Source of the DNA: Halisarca cf. caerulea
Lineage: Eukaryota; Porifera; Demospongiae; Chondrillida; Halisarcidae
DNA length: 42,500 nucleotides
Direction of reading: 5' to 3'
Assembly (NCBI GenBank): GCA_963170055.1
Contig: CAUJGJ010000006.1
Span: 195,235 to 237,734, forward strand
Made by a program: the position numbers and the translations under genes. Under the pieces are notes generated by a model. That model was given only the letters and a program-made list of their open reading frames with translations, searched no databases and had not been told where the DNA came from. Positions 25,971 through 37,828 of the stretch are shown here, in pieces (within the stretch, counting starts at the first letter, position 1; each line of letters starts with the position of its first letter).

Positions 25971-28900
25971 TGTGTGTGCACGCGCGTGTGTGTATTCGTA
26001 CATTTCTGGATGTAGTTGCCTCCATGTTGGTGTCTAAAGTCTAAAGGCATGTGGTATAATAATGTATTCACAGTCAAACCAGAATAAATACTCACTTCTG
26101 TAAATTCCAGCACATGTCAAAGCAGATACCTTGAAAATACATATGTATACACAGTGAGAAGTTTGAATATTCTTTACAATAATTGTCTGAAGTTGACGGG
26201 TTCTGGTTTATATGTACATATGTACTCAGACTAGCTCAATGTATGTATGTATGGCATGGATGTATGTGACTAATTACTGTACTAATTGATTGATTGAGTG
26301 ATTGATTGATTGATCCGACTTAGCTCAATGGCTACTTTTCAGGGGGCCCAGTAATCACAAGTACACAAACCAAACAGCAAACAAATATGCTATTACATAC
26401 AGTAATTGTTATTATAAACTGTCAAATGTCAAATCATGCAATGTTTAGCAGTTTTTGGTGGCTGTAGTGGGCCTTCTTTGCTCTTCTCTCGGTGGTGGTA
26501 TGGGGGTGCAGAGAAAAAATGCCAAAGACACCATCATTGGGATTGGACCTTAGTCCATCCATGATCCATGAGCATTATCCACCTTGTACTTACGTACTTC
26601 CCTTCCATCTTTACTCATCTACAGATACTTGATCGCGATGCCTGCAGGTGTGTGGCAAGTTGTCAAGCTCCACTTGTCCTAGATGAAGCCTCTGGACAGT
26701 GTATCTGCCCACATGGTCAAGTCTATGATCAATACCGAAGACTCTGCCTCTGTCCGCAAGGTCTGGAGTTTGACTCCAAACAGAAGCGATGTGTTTGCCC
26801 TGGAGGACAGGTCTTTGATCAGCGATCGTACTGCTGTGTGTGTCCCATTCCTGGACAGATCTACAATGCTAATAATAGACAGTGTGTGTGTCAGGGTAAC
26901 AAGGTTCTCAATAAGGAAAAGAATGCCTGTGTGTGTCCAGACTGCAGGGATTACTTCTCTAGCATTCAGGGAGAAGACCACATCTGCCATTGCAAGTGTC
27001 TGCGCCAATGTGACAGTAGCAAGAAATTACTCTTAGATCCTCATAACTGTCAGTGTGTTTGTAGGAAAGGACTTATTTTTGACAAACAGAATGGCAACTG
27101 CATCTGTCCTTACGGTCAAATATACAATGTTAGCAGCAATGCTTGTGAGTGCCCTGGAGATCAGATTCTTGATGTAGCCCAAGGTCAGTGTGTCTGCCCC
27201 TATCAAGGGCAATTCTTTGACGAGTCTGAACAGCGCTGCAAGTGTCGAGGAAACAAAATTCTCTATGAGCAGAGCCGCAGATGTGACTGTCCATCATGTC
27301 CTGATGGATACCGTCCAGCAGAGGGTAAAGACGACTTATGTGGATGTGAATGTGTCCGAAAGTGTTCTGGTCTTTTTGTGCTCAATGAACGAGAGTGTAA
27401 GTGTGTCTGTCAGAGTGGTCTCATCTTTGACGAGAGCAGAGGAGACTGCATCTGTCCCTACAACCAACTATATGACCCCAAGTCCAAGAGCTGCAAGTGT
27501 CCGGGAGACCAGATTTTGGATGTGTACCGTGGAGAATGTGTCTGTCCTTATCAAGGACAGTTCTTTGACCATTCAGAGTATATTTGTAAGTGTCCAGGGG
27601 ATAAGGTGTTGAATGAAGACTTGAGAGCATGCACCTGCAATTCTTGTCCAGATGGATGGCGTGTAGTCGAAGGGAAAGAGGACAGATGTGGTTGTGAGTG
27701 CATTCGTCAATGCTCAGGGCTATTCATTCTGGATCCCCACAACTGCAAGTGTGTTTGCAGTAAAGGACTTGTCTTTGACGAGCAGAGTGGTCAATGCATC
27801 TGTCCTTATGGCCAGCTCTACAATGCTTCTAGCAAGAGTTGTCATTGTCCAGGAGATCAGATTTTGGATTTAAACCAGGGTCACTGCTTCTGTCCTTATT
27901 TTGGACAATCATTTAACCAATCCGAACAGCTCTGCAAGTGTCCTGGTAATAAAGTGGTCAACAAACAGAGCCACAGATGTGACTGTCCATCATGTCCTGA
28001 TGGATACCGTCCAGTTGAGGGCAAAGATGACTTATGTGGATGCCAGTGTGTCCGACAGTGTTCTGGTCTTTTTGTGCTCAATGAACGAGAGTGTAAGTGT
28101 GTCTGTCAGAGTGGTCTCATCTTTGACGAGAGCAGAGGAGACTGCATCTGTCCCTACAACCAGCTATATGACCCCAAGTCCAAGAGCTGCAAGTGTCCGG
28201 GAAACCAGATCTTGGATGTGTACCGTGGAGAATGTGTCTGTCCTTATCAAGGACAGTTCTTTGACCATTCAGAGTATATTTGTAAGTGTCCAGGGGATAA
28301 GGTGTTGAACGAAGACTTGAGAGCATGCGCCTGCAATTCTTGTCCAGATGGATGGCGTGTAGTCGAAGGGAAAGAGGACAGATGTGGTTGTGAGTGCATT
28401 CGTCAATGCTCAGGGCTATTCATTCTGGATCCCCACAACTGCAAGTGTGTTTGCAGTAAAGGACTTGTCTTTGACGAGCAGAGTGGTCAATGCATCTGTC
28501 CTTATGGCCAGCTCTACAATGCTTCTAGCAAGAGTTGTCATTGTCCAGGAGATCAGATCTTGGACGTAAACCAGGGTCACTGCTTCTGTCCATATTTTGG
28601 ACAATCATTTAACCAATCTGAACAGCTCTGCAAGTGTCCTGGTAATAAAGTGGTCAATTTGAACAATCGTAGATGTGACTGTTCATCATGTCCTGATGGA
28701 TACCATCCAGTTGAGGGCAAAGATGACCGCTGTGGCTGTGAGTGTGCACGTCAGTGCAGTGGACGTTTTGTTCTCGACGAATACCACTGTCAGTGTGTGT
28801 GTCCTAAGGGATTGATTTATGACAGCAAATATGACAGTTGCGTGTGTCCAGAAGGATTGGCATACAACCACAGCTCTCACTCCTGTGTCTGCCCAGGAAA

Positions 28901-29636
28901 TCAATACCTAAACCCACACTCTGGCCAGTGTTACTGTCCAGGAGAACAGATCTGGCATGATATAGCCAAGCAGTGTCTTTGTGAGGGAGAGAAACTTTTC
29001 AACCGTTCTAGCCATGAGTGCGAGTGTCCTCTTTGTCCGGATGGGTTCTCGCAACTTGAAGTGAATGGTAGTTGCAAGTGTCAGTGCAGTCGTCAGTGTG
29101 TGGGCAAGTACTATCTGGATGAGCAGAACTGCGAGTGTCGTTGCCACAAGGGTCTGTACTATGATCATGGAAAGAAGGACTGCTACTGTCCACAAAACGA
29201 GATATACGATGGACACTATAAGTCATGTAATTGTCCTCCTTGCCCTGATGGATTTGTCTCAAAGAGAGTGAACGGTAGTTGTGAATGTCACCGTGTGTGC
29301 CCCAATGGCAGTCCCTATGGACAGATGCTCGACAAGAAGTCATGCGAGTGCCGCAGTCAGCATATTCCTTACCACTGTCGCTGTCTCAGCTACTCCATCT
29401 TCCCGCACCACTCACTCAAGTGTCGTGCACTCAGCTATGACCCAGAACGCTGTCGTGAAGGTGCCAGTTTCCTGAACCACAACATTGACTGCTTCTGGCA
29501 CTGTGGTAGGTTTGTCAAGCCATCCCCAGGCTGTAGGTGTGTTGCCAGTGCCAACCACCCAGGTGCCTCGTGTGCACGCTACAGAAGCCAGCAGCGGTGT
29601 GCACATTACCCCAGCTGCAGCTGGGCCTGTGATTAA
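25600..29636 (+). CDS. Giant secreted protein of tandem Cys modules, three exons
   Basis: Exons 25600-25656 (signal peptide MLAVGAILVCSILLQTALH), 25776-25925 and 26625-29636 join in phase 0 to 1072 residues. Cleavage is likely after VADA. From exon 3 on the protein is a chain of ~116-residue units, each with C-PDG(Y/W), CxCxCxRQCSG, LDxxxCxCVC, GLxFDxxxxxCxCP, YGQxYN, PGDQILD and similar CxCP steps. The CxCxC spacing resembles CXCXC repeats of Balbiani-ring protein 3 and the VEGF-C tail, but there is no growth-factor domain. Two 232-residue double units (27297-27992, 27993-28688) are nearly identical. NxS/T sequons are frequent. Residues after 29370 form two copies of a six-Cys unit ending CFWHC and CSWAC, also found in the neighbouring genes. 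The function is unknown; an extracellular structural role is inferred. Confidence 0.92.
25926..25990. repeat. (TG)n microsatellite at a splice donor
   Basis: Exon 2 of the giant gene ends GGACAG and the intron starts directly with (GT)n for ~45 bases, then GCACGCGCGTG. Confidence 0.92.
27297..28688 (+). repeat. 696-bp tandem duplication inside an exon
   Basis: Two in-frame copies (27297-27992, 27993-28688), a third start at 28690, and a half-period of 348 bp (116 residues). The encoded copies differ at about 11 of 232 residues, e.g. RPAEG/RPVEG, PGDQ/PGNQ, NKQSH/NLNNR. Confidence 0.92.
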
Positions 29637-30419
29637 CTCGATATCTAGTAGTATTGTTCAATATTGTAATGATTAACTGTATCAGATGTCAAACATATTA
29701 CCTAATTACCTAATTATCCTTCTTTCCTGTACCAACCACGATGAGTGTTGAATATCATGTTCAGAATAACTTTTGAGCAATAGTGTACTGGAATATATTA
29801 AGCATGCAGTGAAGTACTGTGTAGTGATATTAAGACTATAGGCATTCATTCAGTAATAATTGTAGGCTATGTAACAGATGAAAGTTCTTTCTTCAACTCC
29901 TTATGTAATTACATTCCTCCTCACAAAGCTTATGGGAGCACTAGGGGAATCCCCATATGCATGTCTGCAGCCAAAAGTACTTTGTATAATGTGTAAAAGA
30001 ACGGATTCCAATGATGTCAGCTACCCTGGAGAGAAGTACCATGTGTACATGCACATACCGCATGTGTGGGATATATTATATTGGGATAATACCACAATAG
30101 ATACTAGATATGGTGCCACCAATAATATTTGAGCATAGAGGTGTGCACTTGTCTAGGTATTCAATAGAGTATTGTCTTGTCATCTACCTCTCTATATTCG
30201 GTCTATACTGATGTTGCTGGTCACTTTGTCTTATCAAACCATTTTATCACTGCAAAATTGAAATCATAAGTCAATTTGAGCAAATTTTGTGACAATGCTT
30301 TGCCTTGCTTTTATGTATTAATACAACGATTGGCAGTTGCTAGACAACAGGAGAATACTGTGTATATACTAATAGTGTGCAGTGGTTGATTTCAATACAT
30401 TGGTAAACAAATTGTTTTC
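29637..30419. other. Convergent intergenic region
   Basis: Between the 3' ends of the giant gene and the 30420-33976 gene, which are transcribed towards each other. AT-rich, with no canonical AATAAA on the plus strand near the stop. An 84-codon open frame at 29878-30132 is not recognisable. Confidence 0.5.
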
Positions 30420-32865
30420 TCAGCACCTCCACACACAGATGTCCCCGTCTGTTGGGTGTTTGCAGCTTTGTGAGGTGACCTTGTTCCTGCAGACTACAGC
30501 ATCCCTTGGGTGGCTATGGTGATGGGTGCAACAAGAGGAGCACCTCCACTGGCAGATGTAACCGTCATTTGGTCGGCGGCAGTAGGATTGAGTGAATCGC
30601 GGACACACTGTACGTGACTTGATATCAGTAGATGCACTATAGCAGCGACAGTACTGAGGTGGATGTCGACAGGTACAGGAGGATCTGTCCAGTACATAGC
30701 CACTAGGACAGCGTCTTGAGCACACACACTGGCAGGTGTGTCGGTTGAGTGTGTACCCACTAGGACAGCGTCTTGAGCACACACACTGGCAGGTGTGTCG
30801 ATTGAGTGTGTACCCAGTAGGACAGCGTCTTGAACACACACACTGGCAGGTGTGTCGATTGAGTGTGTACCCACTAGGACAGCGTCTTGAACACACACAC
30901 TGGCAGGTGTGTCGGTTGAGTGTGTACCCACTAGGACAGGTTCTTGAGCACACACACTGGCAGGTGTGTCGATTGAGTGTGTACCCAGTAGGACAGCGTC
31001 TTGAACACACACACTGGCAGGTGTGTCGGTTGAGTGTGTACCCACTAGGACAGCGTCTTGAGCACACACACTGACAGGTGTGTCGGTTGAGTGTGTACCC
31101 ACTAGGACAGCGTCTTGAGCACACACACTGACAGGTGTGTCGGTTGAGTGTGTACCCACTAGGACAGTGTCTTGAACACACACACTGACAGGTGTGTCGG
31201 TTGAGTGTGTACCCACTAGGACAGTGTCTTGAGCACACACACTGACAGGTGTGTTGGTTGAGTGTGTACCCAGTAGGACAGTGTCTTGAACACACACACT
31301 GACAGGTGTGTTGGTTGAGTGTGAACCACCTAGGACAGGTTCTTGAGCATGTACACTCACATGTCTGTTCATTGGTGAGTGTGTGATAAGGAGGACAAGG
31401 TGGACATTCACATTCACAGATGTCCTCATTTAGGACTTTTCCCTCAGGACAGTCCCTATTACAAGTGCACTCACATGTCTGTTCATTGGTGAGTGTGTGA
31501 TAAGGAAGACAAGGTGGACACTCACATTCACAGAGGTCTTCATTCAGGACTTTTCCCTCAGGACAGTCTCTGTTACAGATGCACTTACAGGCACGATCCA
31601 CTTCTTGAGTTATGAAGTATGGGCCACAGGGAGCACACACACACGATGTTCCATCATCCGACACCACCTTGTCTCCCGGACACACACACTGCTGTAGTTT
31701 AGCATTGTACTCCTGACCTTTGACAAGACAGAAGCACTCGTTGACAAAAGGATCGCGTGTCAAACCAGGAGGACACTTGCAGCTGTCTGTCTCAACATCA
31801 TATTGTAGTTGTCCTGGACAAAAGCATCCATATTTGGTTAAGCTGAAGCCCTCGGGACACACACACACACACACCTCTGGGTCCAGTCTACCAGGCAAGA
31901 TACAAGTTACATCGCAAAGGCAGATGCATTGACCATCAAGGATGGAGATCTGAAATCTAGGAAGGCAAGGAGGACACACACACGATGTTCCATCATCCGA
32001 CACCACCTTGTCCCCTGGACACACACACTGCTGTAGTTTAGCATTGTACTCCTGACCTTTGACAAGACAGAAGCACTCGTTGACAAAAGGATCGTGTGTC
32101 AAACCAGGAGGACACTTGCAGCTGTCTGTCGCAACATCGTATTGCAGCTGTCCTGGACAAAAGCATCCATCTTTGGTTAAGTTGTAGCCCTTGGGACACA
32201 CACATGCACACACCTCTGGGTCCAGTCTACCAGGCAACATGCAGGTTACAATGCAAGTACATTGACACACACCATCAATGGCCTTGTTCTCAAACCCAGG
32301 AAGGCATAGTGGAGGACACACACATTGAACTAGCTCCTGGTCAAATTCTTGTCCTTCATACGGACACACACACGATGTTCCATCATCCGACACCACCTTG
32401 TCTCCTGGACACACACACTGCCGTAGTTTACCATTGTACTCCTGACCTTTGACAAGACAGAAGCACTCGTTGACAAAAGGATCATGTATCATTCCCAGAG
32501 GACATCTGCAGCTGTTTGTGTGGTTGTCATGTTGCAGATCTCCTGGGCACTCACAACCGTTATTTGTCTCTACATAGCCCTGAGGGCACACACACCGAGC
32601 TTGTTCCTCATTAAACACTTGTTCTTGGTAAGGACACACACAACGACAAGAGCTACTGTCCCACACCAAATGTCCATCACCTGGACAATGGCAGGTCTTT
32701 GTAGAAGGGTCGTATATGAGATTTGATGTGCACTCACACTTGTTGATGTTATTGTTGTAGACTAGTGGGTAATTGCACAGAGGAGCACACAGACATGTTG
32801 CAAGATCTTGCACCTGTGTGGTGTATGTGTATGTGTATGTGTAGAATTGTGTACGTACAGACATA

Positions 32866-32945
<80 letters not shown>

Positions 32946-33976
32946 TGTGTATGTACGTGTGTGTGTGAATGTATAAGTGCAAGGAGGTACAAAACAACAT
33001 TGAAATACCAATAAACACCGTCTGATTAGCACATATCTGACAATCGACGAGCTCTCCGCTCACCTCTCCATATCCACAGGTCCTTGGTGCACATTCACAT
33101 ATACATGTTCCTTGCTGGTAATGTGGGATGTGATGTTCTGTACAGGTGACATCATACCTCATTCTGCACACTAGTCTATGGAGATGGTAGGGGTCAGGGG
33201 GTACTGGATTACTTGTTGTGGCCTTGGGAGAAGGGGTAGGAAGGGGAGTAGACAGTTGCACCACACTAGGCTTCAGATGGCCAGTTGACACGTAGTGTGT
33301 GCTCTGGGTGCAACTAAGATCACCAGCTGCAACCTTGAAAGAAGGGGTAGGAAGGGGAGTAGACAGTTGGGCCACACTAGGCTTCAGATGGCCAGTTAAC
33401 ATGTAGTGTGTGTCCTGGACGGAGCTACGATCTCCAGCTGTAACCTTGGGAGAAGGGAATAGTGAAAGAGAGTACACATGTACCACAATAAGCTTCACAT
33501 AGCCAGTTGATATGATGGAAGAAGCTCCAAACTTTCAAAGTCAGTAAATGTGAATTGTCTTTACCATTCTAGAGTTCAAGGACAAAATTCTAATCCTGCA
33601 CACAATCTCCTCATCATTGTAGACTGTACTGAGTGGACCTCTATAGTCTACCCACATGTTGAGATCTCTCTATCATTGTAGACTGTACTGAGTGGACCTC
33701 TATAATCTACACACACATGTTGAGATCTCCCCATTATTGTAGACTGTACTGAGTGGACCTCTATAATCTACCCACATGTTGAGATCTCCCCATTATTGTA
33801 GACTGTACTGAGTGTACCTTTATAATCTACCCACATGTTGAGATCTCCCCATCACTGTAGACTGTACTGAGTGGACCTCTATAATCTACCCACATGTTGA
33901 GATCTCCCCAGCCTTAGGTCGTTCTTTAATCACTCACTTTGATGATGATCATCAGCAGTATCAAGGATCCCTTCAT
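30420..33976 (-). CDS. Secreted CXCXC-repeat protein, three exons
   Basis: Exons (minus) 33976-33938, 33222-33064 and 32813-30420 join in phase 0 to 863 residues. Exon 1 encodes MKGSLILLMIIIK, the start of a signal peptide. Exon 2 carries HLHRLVCRMRYDVTC and CICECAPRTC; two further in-phase acceptors at 33333 and 33444 would add 37 or 74 Ser/Thr/Pro-rich residues. Exon 3 opens VQDLATCLCAPLC, like ILDRDACRCVASC of the giant gene. It continues with CxCPG modules (LVKGQEYN, CPGDKVVSDDGTSCVC repeated three times), then two CPEGKVLNED units. Next come 11 tandem 19-residue CXCXC repeats of the type CPSGYTLNRHTCQCVCSRR plus a divergent twelfth. It ends with two six-Cys units finishing CQWRC and CVWRC. 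The preceding (CA)n-rich intron produces a spurious open extension. Extracellular; function unknown. Confidence 0.89.
30685..31350 (-). repeat. 57-bp coding minisatellite (CXCXC array)
   Basis: About twelve tandem 57-bp units, each one 19-residue repeat with the CQCVC motif. Units differ mainly in the codons for SRR/SRH/SRT, PSG/PTG and NRH/NQH; neighbours are most alike, pointing to unequal exchange. Confidence 0.92.
32868..32944. repeat. (TG)n microsatellite next to a splice acceptor
   Basis: In the gene sense this is (CA)n, 55 bases above the exon 3 acceptor ACACAG|GTGCAAG of the CXCXC gene; the intervening sequence is also CA-rich. Confidence 0.93.
33222..33444 (-). repeat. 111-bp tandem duplication carrying splice acceptors
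   Basis: Two 111-bp units (33333-33223, 33444-33334) each begin GTTRCAGCTGG and end CCCTTCCTACCCCTTCT followed by an AAG, so each unit end can act as an acceptor. All three AAG| sites keep phase 0 with exon 1 and no stop intervenes. Confidence 0.8.
33613..33908. repeat. ~60-bp intronic minisatellite, five copies
   Basis: Units contain GTAGACTGTACTGAGTGGAC, CTCTATAATCTACCCACATG and TTGAGATCTCCCCAT. The CTGTACTGAGTGGACCTCTATAATC part resembles the MITE end CAGTGAAACCTCTATAATCC. It lies in intron 1 of the CXCXC gene. Confidence 0.88.
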
Positions 33977-34704
33977 GTCAGCTCTTCTGCTAATAGACTG
34001 TGGAATACCCTATTTGTCAAGTACAAGTCAAATTACGTACCTCAGTATTGGTAGTGTGCGCTGCTGTTAGTGTGTGTGATATATTGGATTCATTTGCCCT
34101 GAAGCTCTACTCCAGTGAGTTCGACTTATTGAATAAGACCAGACTCTGTTTGTTTGCAGCTGATCATCTGTGTCCTGTGGTTTATCCACCATCCCCAGCA
34201 ACCATGTCAACTGCATTATTAAATTAATTGTAATTAATTTAAGAACTGTAGATTATCAGGTGCCGTCAGACAATACACAAATTAAGTGTAGTTGTAGAAA
34301 TTTTTACTCACAGCAATTCCTTGTTTTAACCATCTATGGGAATACACACGTACATAGTAACCGCGGTGCATTGATCCTGCCCACAGCCTATGTGGATAGT
34401 TTAGTAGGCGTACATTTGTGCATCTGTGTACATTGACTGTTGACATGTAAATGCTGTAAACACATCAAAAGTACATGTTTACAAAACAATTTGTATGCAT
34501 GTAAACTGAGATGTAAACAGACTAAGAGCATGTGCTGAACCTGCAGTTATAGTGATAGTGGTGAAGCACTACAAGTTATCACAATCAGCTCAAATTAAGG
34601 GGACTATCGAATTAATGCTGTTCAAAGATACACCACAGATTACTCTATGTTAGCATGATGTGGAGAAATGTATGTGCATATGTGTGCAACTAGTTTGTGT
34701 TTTC
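33977..34704. other. Region between the two CXCXC gene copies
   Basis: The ~260 bp nearest 33977 resemble the region above 36842 (e.g. CAGTATTGGTAGTGTG against CAGTATCAGTAGTGTG), so the promoter was part of the duplication. No TATA box is evident and no other gene is recognised. Confidence 0.55.
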
Positions 34705-35862
34705 TCAGCACCTCCACACACAGATGTCCCCGTCTGTTGGGTGTTTGCAGCTTTGTGAGGTGACCTTGTTCCTGCAGACTACAGCATCCCTTGGGTGGCT
34801 ATGGTGATGGGTGCAACAAGAGGAGCACCTCCACTGGCAGATGTAACCGTCATTTGGTCGGCGGCAGTAGGATTGAGTGAATCGCGGACACACTGTACGT
34901 GACTTGATATTAGTAGATGCACTATAGCAGCGACAGTACTGAGGTGGACGTCGACAGGCACAAGAGGATCTGTCCAGTACATAGCCACTAGGAGAGCGTC
35001 TTGAGCACACACACTGGCAGGTGTGTCGATTGAGTGTGTACCCAGTAGGACAGCGTCTTGAACACACACACTGGCAGGTGTGTGTGTTGAGTGTGTACCC
35101 AGTAGGACAGCGTCTTGAGCACACACACTGACAGGCGTGTCGATTGAGTGTGTACCTTGTGTCTTGGAGGGCAGGGAGGACACACACACGCTTCTTGTTC
35201 CTTGTCCAGTGTCAACCCAGGAGGACACACACACCGACCCTGCTGCTTGTCATGCACCTGTCCTCGGTGAGGACACACACACTGCAGCAAGCTACTCTCC
35301 CACACCAAGTTTAATATGCATTCACAAATACTTGTGTCTGCATCCCGTACTAGTCCTTGGAGGCAATCGCAAGAACAGGTTTTTTGGTTGAGTGCTTCTC
35401 TCTCTGTACATTTCTTAGTACACTGACAACCGCACACACCGTCTATTTCAACAACAGAGTACCCATTGCTACAACGGGGGCATTCACAGGCTTTGGTGTC
35501 GGGATAGTATGCCTTCCCAGTTGGACACTGACACTTGTCGATGTGTTGGTTGTATGTAGGTGAGTCCTTCTGGGCAAAGGCAGTTGCAGGATGAAGAGTC
35601 CAGTGTAGAGTATTGCGGACACTGTCTACTGCACGCACACGTGCAGTAGTGATTGGCTCCCTCATTTGCAGTATGGTGAGGTGGGCAGTAGCACACACAG
35701 CGATTTATGTCCGTGTACCACTGCTTGTTACCCGGACAATGACAGGTCTTTGTAGTTGTGTCATATACGAGGTTTGATGGACACTCGCACAATTTAGTGT
35801 GACTGTTGTACACAGCTCGCTTCTTACACAGCTGGACACACAAGCATGTAACAGGATCTTGT

Positions 35863-35865
<3 letters not shown>

Positions 35866-35902
<37 letters not shown>

Positions 35903-35946
35903 GTGCGTGTGTGCGTGTGTGTGTGTGCGTGTGTGCGTGTGTGCGC

Positions 35947-35986
<40 letters not shown>

Positions 35987-36006
35987 GTGTGCATGTGTGT
36001 GTGTGT

Positions 36007-36078
<72 letters not shown>
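35866..36078. repeat. (TG)n array abutting a splice acceptor
   Basis: About 210 bp of TG with GCGTGTG and GTACGTG interruptions. In the gene sense it is (CA)n and its last CAG is the acceptor of exon 3 (CACACAG|GTACAAG). Confidence 0.93.
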
Positions 36079-36488
36079 TATGCATGGGTATTAAGGAATA
36101 GCGAAATACCAATATACACCATCTGATTTGCATATATCTGACAATAGACGAGCTCTCCGCTCACCTCTCCACATCTACAAGTCCTTGGTGCACATTCACA
36201 TATACATGTTCCTTGCTGGTAGCGTGGGATGTGATGTTCTGTACAGGTGACATCATACCTCATTCTGCACACTAGTCTATGGAGATGGTAGGGGTCAGGG
36301 GGAGACTGGATTACTAGCTGCAACCTTTGGAGAAGGGAAAAGCAAAGGAAATCAATTTTGTGATATTGTGAAAACTTTAGTAGATTATGCCTAATTTAGT
36401 GGAGCCAGATCACAACCTGTTTTTGAAAATGGAGGCAAAAATGGTTGTCTATTTCCATGAGACTATAGCTTATGTATTTCAGGATTTC

Positions 36489-36785
36489 CCCATCTACCAC
36501 TGAGTGGACCTCTATAATCTACCCACATGTTGAGATCTCCCCATCGTTGTAGACTGTACTGAGTGGACCTCTATAATCTACCCACATGTTGAGATCTCCC
36601 CATCGTTGTAGACTGTACTGAGTGGACCTCTATAATCTACCCACATGTTGAGATCTCCCCATCGTTGTAGACTGTACTGAGCTAGTGGCCCTCTATAATC
36701 TACCCACATGTTGAGATCTCCCCATCATTGTAGGCTGTACTGAGTGGACCTCTATAATCTACCCACATGTTGAGATCTCCCCAGC
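36489..36785. repeat. ~60-bp intronic minisatellite, second copy
   Basis: Five units of the same repeat as 33613-33908, in the equivalent intron of the duplicated gene, with one GAGCTAGTGGCCC variant unit. Confidence 0.88.
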
Positions 36786-36842
36786 TGTTCTTCAATCACT
36801 CACTTTGATGATCATCATCAGCAGTATAAAGGATCCCTTCAT

Positions 36843-37653
36843 GTCAGCTCCTCTGCTGGTAAACTGTAGAACTCCCTGTTTCTCAACAGTTAAACTAGCT
36901 CAGTATCAGTAGTGTGTACAGCTGCTACTAGGGTGTCTGCTGTTTTCCCTGCAGCGTGCCCTCCTGATAAACTGTGTGTGTACATGTGTGTGTGTGTGTG
37001 TGTGTGTAGTATCTATGGTGTGTGCCATACCTAGGGTATGGAGAGGAGCCAAATGCACAAGTGTCAGCAGACAATCCAATTATCTCCAACCACATTCAGA
37101 CATCTGCTCCTTCCATTAATGATGCAATAATCAATAATATTCAATTAATGTGTGAAGCCTTTGGGGTAGGGGAGAAATGGCTGATTTCGAGTAGTCTCCC
37201 CTGAGTCAGTTGACTGCAGGCTGTGGTCAGCAAAATAGTCAATTAGTCAATCTAGTGCTGATGTTTCGTTACATGTATGCTGGGTTGAAGGAAGGGTATC
37301 AACATGTGTTCTAGAAATATTTACACTATTTTGTACACTTTTTGGGCAATATTCCCACTATTTTGCAGACAGGAGTGGCTACTTCCTGTGTGTGTGGCTA
37401 CTTCCCGTGGATGTGGCTACTTCCTATAGCGTAGATCCTTGGGAAGGTACAGTACACACAAAAAGGCACGTACAGTACCTCCATGCAGCATTGCACCCAC
37501 CCCCCACACACAACATGCATGCATCTACACACACTCATGCTCATGTTAACACATACACAAGTGGTAGTATGGGAATAATGTTAAATGTGTAGAGGTCCAA
37601 TTATTGTAATGCTATGTTACATATTACGTAGTATCTGAATGATATTATTATTG
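36843..37653. other. Intergenic region upstream of the CXCXC pseudogene
   Basis: The first ~250 bp are related to 33977-34270. A short TG run (36976-37008) and a GTGGCTACTTCC triplication near 37376-37425 are present. No gene is recognised. Confidence 0.5.
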
Positions 37654-37828
37654 CAGTAGTACCTCTTGAGAGACCACCCTCGTGAGAGAACCCTCTTTTA
37701 TAAGACCAGCCTTACTGGAAATAAATGCACATATATCCCATACTAATTCCCCCTCATCAGAGACCACCTCTTTTGAGGACCGCCTTTCGCCTGTCCCTAA
37801 GAGTGGTCTCTCAGAAGGGGCACTACTG
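37654..37828. mobile_element. MITE at the edge of the tandem duplication
   Basis: 175 bp starting CAGTAGTACCTCTTGAGAGA and ending, inverted, CAGTAGTGCCCCTTCTGAGA; the imperfect terminal repeats extend through GACCAC. Its right part from ~37787 is also found at ~39650, but the left part is not, so a duplication breakpoint lies inside it. Confidence 0.75.

Larger units (their letters stand above)
34705..36842 (-). pseudogene. Frameshifted tandem copy of the CXCXC-repeat gene
   Basis: Same plan as 30420-33976: exon 1 36842-36804 (MKGSFILLMMIIK), exon 2 to 36165, exon 3 from 35864 ([13 protein letters not shown]) to an almost identical 3' end. Several lesions are visible. Exon 2 has a one-base insertion relative to the intact copy, so the homologous acceptor (36324) leads to an in-frame stop; only a shifted acceptor at 36317 rescues it. 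Exon 3 changes frame near 35551-35567 (after CPEGL) and again near 35151-35170 (before YTLNRHACQCVC). A conserved Cys is lost (SRRSPSGY instead of SRRCPSGY). Only about four CXCXC units remain. The two-Cys-unit C-terminus is intact (CQWRC, CVWRC). It is most likely a recent pseudogene; sequencing error at the two exon 3 sites is the alternative. Confidence 0.78.

Noticed and set aside
29878..30132. 84-codon open frame between convergent genes
   Set aside because: No domain, signal peptide, splice context or promoter could be recognised; its length is within chance expectation.
30685..31350. CRISPR-like regular repeats
   Set aside because: The units are contiguous coding 57-bp repeats without unique spacers, in a eukaryotic gene.
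30494..31429. 311-codon open frame of TDTPVSVCVQD-type repeats
   Set aside because: Shifted-frame reading of the 57-bp CXCXC array; it lacks the Cys pattern, signal peptide and intron structure of the real gene.
32814..33032. N-terminal Thr-His extension of the CXCXC protein
   Set aside because: It is intronic (CA)n sequence read through the acceptor at 32813; the true upstream exon is at 33064-33222.
30420..33976. VEGF/PDGF-family growth factor
   Set aside because: The CXCXC repeats resemble the VEGF-C tail, but no PDGF/VEGF cystine-knot domain is present anywhere in the protein.
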